A DNA stretch of 64,000 nt from Phytohabitans houttuyneae (GTDB lineage: Bacteria; Actinomycetota; Actinomycetes; Mycobacteriales; Micromonosporaceae), in NCBI RefSeq assembly GCF_011764425.1, contig NZ_BLPF01000003.1, positions 682,001-746,000 on the forward strand. The letters run 5' to 3'. Positions within the stretch are counted from its first letter, which is position 1. Every line of letters begins with the position of its first letter. The position numbers and the translations under genes were made by a program. The notes under the pieces were generated by a model that saw nothing but the letters and a program-made list of their open reading frames with translations, ran no database searches and had not been told where the DNA came from. This document shows, piece by piece, positions 59,746 through 64,000 of the stretch.

Positions 59746-60308
59746 GCCGGCCTCCCCACACTGCGGGCCGCCACCGTGGGTACCTTGTGCCGGGCGACCG
59801 GCTCGTCCTCGTCCGCGGTGCCCGCGCCGGCGTCCAGGGGCTGGAAGGCGAACCCGCTCGTTTGCGGCTGCGCGCGACCCATCAGGTGGGCGGCCACCAT
59901 CTCGGTGTACTCGCGGCGCGCCTCGTCCACGCCGATCCGGCCAGTGATCAGGTCGTGGGCGAGGTTGACGGCGAGGAAGTTGACCGCCTCGACGTCACAG
60001 CTGGCCGCCAACTCGCCACGGGTGCGCTCGACCCGGATGCTGCCGTTGAACGCGGCCAGGTCGGCTGTGCCCTCCCGGGGCACCTCCAAGTCGATCCAGC
60101 CCTCGACCCGGTCCTGGTGCGGCTGCGGGAACCTGTGCTCGACGGGATCCCTGTTGACCACCACGCGCTTCCAGGGCCGGGCGTGGTGCCACACCAGGCG
60201 GCTGGGCATCGCCTCGTCGGGTGGCCCGTACCGCGCCGCGGTGCGCCGCGCGGCCGCGCTTGCCTCCGCCGGCCAGTCGGCCTCTATGCGGTCCAGCGTG
60301 TCTGTCAC
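59742..60308 (-). CDS. Unknown protein, paralogue of downstream gene
   Basis: 188 residues. Aligns along its first 140 residues with the next gene (ARYGPPDEAMPSRLVWHHAR, PWKRVVVNRDPVEHRFPQPH, FNGSIRVERTRGELAASCDV, LAVNLAHDLITG). The C-terminal tail differs and is Ala/Gly-rich. First gene of the operon; divergent from the hsp20/dnaK genes. Confidence 0.72.
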   Translation of the reverse strand: MTDTLDRIEADWPAEASAAARRTAARYGPPDEAMPSRLVWHHARPWKRVVVNRDPVEHRFPQPHQDRVEGWIDLEVPREGTADLAAFNGSIRVERTRGELAASCDVEAVNFLAVNLAHDLITGRIGVDEARREYTEMVAAHLMGRAQPQTSGFAFQPLDAGAGTADEDEPVARHKVPTVAARSVGRPA

Positions 60309-60486
60309 GGTTCATCCTCCGTGTCTGCGTCTTCCCAGGCCGGGTACCCGGCCGGCGCCGGCCCATTCACGTCACGGCGGAGCCGATGGGAATTGCCTCA
60401 ATCACACTGGTAGGGCGATTCGGCCTCACCCGGTACCGACCAAGGCTCGTGTCATCTCACCCGCTCATGGAGAGGATGCCGAGCAA

Positions 60487-60711
60487 ATGACTTTGGCAAC
60501 CCGGCAGGACAGTCCACGGGCCGTGATTTCGCGATGGGACCCGTTCCGCGACTTGGAGGACATGTACGAGCGGGTCGGTCAGTTGATGGACGGTCTGGCC
60601 GAGCCGGGCCGGGCAATGCCGGCGCCGCTGGCCGACCTGGAGGAGACCGACGTCCGGGTCGGCAAGTCCAATGCCGGCCGGCCGCGCCGCATCGAGATCA
60701 AGGACTCCTGA
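60487..60711 (+). CDS. Hsp20 with most of the alpha-crystallin domain missing
   Basis: 74 residues. N-terminus [20 protein letters not shown] ... [10 protein letters not shown] matches actinomycete Hsp20 up to the start of the alpha-crystallin domain. It then jumps to [19 protein letters not shown], which matches the very end of Hsp20. About 70-80 residues of the beta-sandwich are absent, yet the frame is kept. It ends 1 base before dnaK, so it would be co-expressed. It cannot form the normal fold; it could be a relic or an interfering fragment. Confidence 0.7.
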   Translation: MTLATRQDSPRAVISRWDPFRDLEDMYERVGQLMDGLAEPGRAMPAPLADLEETDVRVGKSNAGRPRRIEIKDS

Positions 60712-60712
60712 C

Positions 60713-62608
60713 ATGGCCAAGGCAGTGGGGATCGACCTCGGCACGACGAACTCGGTGATCGCCACGCTGGAAGGCGGCCAGCCGCAGGTGGTACCGAACG
60801 CCGAGGGTTCGCGTACCACCCCTTCCGTGGTCGGCTTCACGGAGGCTGGCGAGCGGCTCGTCGGGCAGTTGGCGCGCCGCCAGGCGATCCTCAACCCGAA
60901 GGGCACCATCTACTCGGCCAAGCGGTTCGTCGGGCGCCGGTACGAAGAGGTGAGCGAGGAGGCCAAGGCGGTCACGTTCGACGTGGTGCCCGGCCCGGAG
61001 GGGGCCGCGCGGTTCAACGTGCGGGACAAGCTGTACTCGCCCGAAGAGATCAGCGCGATGATCCTGCGCAAGCTGGCCGACGACGCGGGCAAGTTCCTCG
61101 GTGAAAAGGTCAACCAGGCCGTGATCACCGTGCCGGCGTACTTCAACGACGCCCAGCGCACCGCCACCAAGGACGCCGGGCGGATCGCCGGCCTGGAGGT
61201 GCTGCGCATCATCAACGAGCCGACCGCGGCCGCCCTCGCCTACGGGCTGGACAAGCGTCAGCACGAGACGGTGCTGGTCTTCGACCTGGGCGGCGGCACT
61301 TTCGACGTCAGCGTGCTCGACGTCGGCGACGGCGTCGTGGAGGTACGCGCGACAGCAGGAGACACGCACCTGGGCGGCGACGACTTCGACCGCCGCCTGG
61401 TAGACCACCTGGCCGACGAGTTTCAGCGGGAGCAGGGCATCGACCTGCGCAACGACCCGCAGGCACTGCAACGGCTCTTCGAGGCCGCCGAGAAGGCGAA
61501 GGTGGAGCTGAGCTCGGTGCCCCAGACGCAGGTGAGCTTGCCGTTCATCACCGCCGACGCGAACGGGCCCAAGCACTTGAACGCGTCCGTGACCCGGTCG
61601 ACGTTCGAGCAGATCACCACCGACCTGATCGAGCGTTGCCTCGGGCCGGTGCGGCAAGCGATGTCGGACGCGAAGGTCACCGACAACGACCTGGACGAGG
61701 TGATCCTGGTCGGCGGATCGACCCGGATGCCCGCGGTGCAGGGGCTGGTCCGGCGGCTGACCGGTGGCAAGGACCCGAACATGACCGTGAACCCGGACGA
61801 GGTCGTCGCGATGGGTGCGGCGATCCAGGCCGGGGTGCTCACCGGTGAGGGCCCGGACGTGCTGCTGCTGGACGTGATCCCGCTGTCGCTGGGGCTGGAG
61901 ACGCTCGGCGGCGTGATGACGAAGATTGTCGAGCGGAACACCACGATCCCGGTACGGCGTACCGAGGTCTTCTCCACCGCGGAGGACGACCAGTCCGCCG
62001 TGGACATCGTGGTGTTGCAGGGTGAGCGGGAGCGGGCGGCGGACAACCGGGTACTCGGCCGGTTCCGCCTGGAGGGCATCCGCCCCGCGCCGCGCGGCGA
62101 GCCGCAGGTGGAGGTCACGTTCGACGTGGACGCCAACGGCATCCTGAACGTCTCGGCCCGGGACAAGGACACCGGGGCGCAGCAGACGATCACCATCACC
62201 GACACCGGCAACCTGGATCGGTCCGATGTGGAGCGGATGATCGCCGAGGCCGAGCGGCACCGCGAGGAGGACGCCCGGCTACGCGAGACGGTCGACGCCC
62301 GCAACACGCTGGAGTCGGTGGCACACCAGGTGGAGCGCCGCCTCGGCGAGATCGGCGACGCGGCCCCAGAGCACGAGCGGGCCCGCGCGCAGATGCTGGT
62401 CGCCGACGCGCAGCAGGCATTGAAGGAAGGCGCGGCGCTGGACCGGCTGCGCGGCCTGACCAACGAGCTGCAACAGGTGGCACAGGCTCTGATGGCACGC
62501 GGTCAGCCCAGCGGGGGTCCCGACGGGGACGGCCGTGCACAGCAGCAAGGACAGCCCCGCGACCAAGGCGCCGACGACGTGATCGACGCCGACTTCACGC
62601 CGAGCTGA
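60713..62608 (+). CDS. dnaK: Chaperone DnaK (Hsp70)
   Basis: 631 residues. ATPase domain: [82 protein letters not shown]. Substrate-binding domain: [14 protein letters not shown] and [13 protein letters not shown]. The tail ends DDVIDADF, typical of DnaK. It sits in an hsp20-dnaK-grpE-dnaJ order with a DnaJ lacking the zinc-finger region, which suggests a second, stress-specific copy. I saw no CIRCE or HAIR element upstream. Confidence 0.96.
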   Translation: MAKAVGIDLGTTNSVIATLEGGQPQVVPNAEGSRTTPSVVGFTEAGERLVGQLARRQAILNPKGTIYSAKRFVGRRYEEVSEEAKAVTFDVVPGPEGAARFNVRDKLYSPEEISAMILRKLADDAGKFLGEKVNQAVITVPAYFNDAQRTATKDAGRIAGLEVLRIINEPTAAALAYGLDKRQHETVLVFDLGGGTFDVSVLDVGDGVVEVRATAGDTHLGGDDFDRRLVDHLADEFQREQGIDLRNDPQALQRLFEAAEKAKVELSSVPQTQVSLPFITADANGPKHLNASVTRSTFEQITTDLIERCLGPVRQAMSDAKVTDNDLDEVILVGGSTRMPAVQGLVRRLTGGKDPNMTVNPDEVVAMGAAIQAGVLTGEGPDVLLLDVIPLSLGLETLGGVMTKIVERNTTIPVRRTEVFSTAEDDQSAVDIVVLQGERERAADNRVLGRFRLEGIRPAPRGEPQVEVTFDVDANGILNVSARDKDTGAQQTITITDTGNLDRSDVERMIAEAERHREEDARLRETVDARNTLESVAHQVERRLGEIGDAAPEHERARAQMLVADAQQALKEGAALDRLRGLTNELQQVAQALMARGQPSGGPDGDGRAQQQGQPRDQGADDVIDADFTPS

Positions 62609-62616
62609 GCGCTGTC

Positions 62617-63129
62617 GTGTCTGATCAACAGATGGAGAACGGCCCGGTCCCCGTCGATACCAAATCCACAGTGGACGACGAGCGCACGGTGGCGGAGCTG
62701 GAGGACCGATGGCGGCGGGCGCTGGCTGACCTGGACAACCTGCGCAAGCGGTACGCCCGCGAGCTGGAGCGGGAGCGGGCCGCCGAGCGGGCCCGGGTAG
62801 CCTGCGCCTGGCTGCCAGTCCTGGACAACCTGGAGCTGGCGCTGGACCACGCGCAGCGCGATCTCAGCCACGACTCGGGGCCCCTGGCGCAGGGCCTGCT
62901 CGCCGTGCGGGACCAGGCGATCGTGGTGCTCGCCGGACTTGGATACGAGCGCCACGACGAGACCGGCATCCCGTTCGACCCGGAGCGGCACGAGGCTGTG
63001 GTCGCCCGTGCGGACGACCATGTGCCGCCCGGGACGGTCATCGAGGTGCTACGACCCGGATACGGCGACGGCGACCGCCAGCTGCGCCCGGCCGCCGTGG
63101 TGGTCTCCGCCGATACGCCGGGAGCGTAG
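62617..63129 (+). CDS. grpE: Nucleotide exchange factor GrpE
   Basis: 170 residues from GTG 62617. Long N-terminal helix LEDRWRRALADLDNLRKRYA, then RVACAWLPVLDNLELALDHA, and the beta-wing GIPFDPERHEAV and PGTVIEVLRPGYG of GrpE. It lies 8 bases after dnaK. It resets DnaK by releasing ADP. Confidence 0.92.
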   Translation: MSDQQMENGPVPVDTKSTVDDERTVAELEDRWRRALADLDNLRKRYARELERERAAERARVACAWLPVLDNLELALDHAQRDLSHDSGPLAQGLLAVRDQAIVVLAGLGYERHDETGIPFDPERHEAVVARADDHVPPGTVIEVLRPGYGDGDRQLRPAAVVVSADTPGA

Positions 63130-63135
63130 CGCCTC

Positions 63136-64000
63136 ATGCCGCGTGACTACTACGAGACGCTCGGGATCTCCCGGGACGCGTCGCCGGAGGAGGTGCAGCG
63201 GGCCTTTAGGACCCAGGCCCGCCGCTTCCACCCCGACGTCAACCGCAGTCCGGACGCGGAGGAGCGGTTCAAGCAGATCAACGAGGCGTACCAGGTGCTC
63301 TCCGACCCGGAGAGCCGCGAGCGGTACGACCGCTTCGGGCCGGACTTCCGGCGTGCGCCGCAGGACGGAAGCAGTCGTGGCGGCGCGCGCGGCGCCGGTA
63401 CCCGTGGAACGCCTTTCACCGACGCGGACCTGGACCTGGACGAGCTGTTCGGCGGGCTGTTCGGCTTCGGCGGGCGGGGCCGATGGCCGGTGCCGACCAG
63501 GAGGCCGAGCTTGAGCTGAGCGTGGCCGAGGCGTTCCGGGGCGGCCGGCGCCGCATCACACTGGACGGCCGCGGCTACGACGTGAACATCCCGCCCGGCG
63601 TCACCGATGGCCAGCGGATCCGCCTCGCCGGGCAGGGCGGCCGCTCCCGTGGTGGCGCGGCGGCGGGCGACCTTTACCTGGTGGTGCGGATCGCACCGGA
63701 TCCGCGGTACCGGGTGGAGGGTCGCGACCTGCACACCCGGCTGCCGGTGGCGCCGTGGGAGGCGGTGCTCGGCGCGCGGGTGCCGGTGCGCACGCCCGGC
63801 GGCGAGGCGCGGGTGAGCGTACCGGCCGGCTCGACGACCGGGCGGCGGCTGCGGCTGCGGGGCCAGGGTATGCCCAACCCGCGGGGCCCGGCCGGCGACC
63901 TGTACGCGGAGCTGGAGGTACAGGTGCCCACGCGGGTCACCGGCCGGGAACGCGACCTCTACGAGGAGCTGGGGAAGGTGTCCACATTCGACCCGCGGGA
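63136..64000 (+). CDS. dnaJ: DnaJ/CbpA-type co-chaperone; one frameshift, partial at 3' end
   Basis: J domain [20 protein letters not shown] with HPD in FHPDVNRS, then a Gly/Arg-rich and Asp/Leu-rich linker ([16 protein letters not shown]). The frame breaks at GGGG 63476-63479. One extra G continues [20 protein letters not shown], then the two C-terminal peptide-binding domains ([49 protein letters not shown]). No CxxCxGxG zinc repeats are present, so it is the CbpA class. The window ends inside the gene, near its 3' end. Confidence 0.92.

Noticed and set aside
60309-60486. CIRCE or HAIR heat-shock operator upstream of hsp20/dnaK
   Set aside because: Looked for TTAGCACTC-N9-GAGTGCTAA and CTTGAGT-N7-ACTCAAG; neither is present.
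60698-62260. 520-residue minus-strand frame opposite dnaK
   Set aside because: Shadow of dnaK; low-complexity Val/Arg/Gln composition and no recognisable domain.
1-64000. CRISPR arrays, tRNA or rRNA genes
   Set aside because: No regularly spaced short repeats, no tRNA-like TTCGAATC/CCA arms and no rRNA segments noticed on either strand; a covariance-model search would be decisive.

Overview
The window is high-GC DNA with tightly packed, often start/stop-overlapping genes. It carries AfsR/SARP, GlnR-type and MprAB-type regulators and many Sec-type secreted proteins. This fits a filamentous actinomycete; Micromonosporaceae is a guess and not shown by the sequence. The left edge cuts an NRPS gene and the right edge cuts a dnaJ gene.

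1-14.3 kb is the right half of a hybrid NRPS-PKS cluster. A module with a Leu-like adenylation code is followed by a module with a Gly-like code whose A domain is split by a luciferase-like monooxygenase. Next comes a ketosynthase protein whose acyltransferase is vestigial and which has no carrier domain. A complete FkbK-J-I-H set plus a convergent FkbG-type methyltransferase would make methoxymalonyl-ACP. A sulfotransferase-like gene (14.4 kb) and a large SARP regulator (15.1-18.1 kb) close this side. Inferred order: X-Leu-(hydroxy)Gly-methoxymalonate, with the extender perhaps taken directly from the discrete ACP. No releasing domain is visible.

18-34 kb is accessory. It has secreted proteins, a TAP-like peptidase, a GlnR-family regulator, a possible MerR-methyltransferase fusion, an SDR next to a steroid-5-alpha-reductase-like membrane enzyme, and a minus-strand operon (two unknown proteins plus a phospholipase-D-like protein). 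The first gene of that operon is cleanly broken by a 1,046-bp IS5-type element with a 3-bp target duplication.

34-45 kb mixes redox genes, two MarR-type or divergent control regions, a TIR-like defence-type protein, a C45 acyltransferase-like protein and much decayed material (ABC-F, MFS, thioesterase, Tn3-, IS21- and IS982-type remnants). 45-53 kb has LysR plus a zinc alcohol dehydrogenase, an MMPL exporter and a two-component system. 53.5-57.3 kb holds a secreted protein, MarR/NADPH-FMN reductase/GNAT and a DUF2267 protein. 57.5-64 kb looks like a stress cluster: a trehalose-synthase-like GH13 enzyme, two tandem paralogues, an hsp20 lacking its core, then dnaK-grpE-dnaJ.

At least seven genes carry a one-base frameshift that is repaired by lengthening a run of four G or four C to five. 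This pattern points to homopolymer errors in the assembly, so these genes are annotated as single genes across the shift. All functions are inferred from reading the translated sequence; no database search was run.
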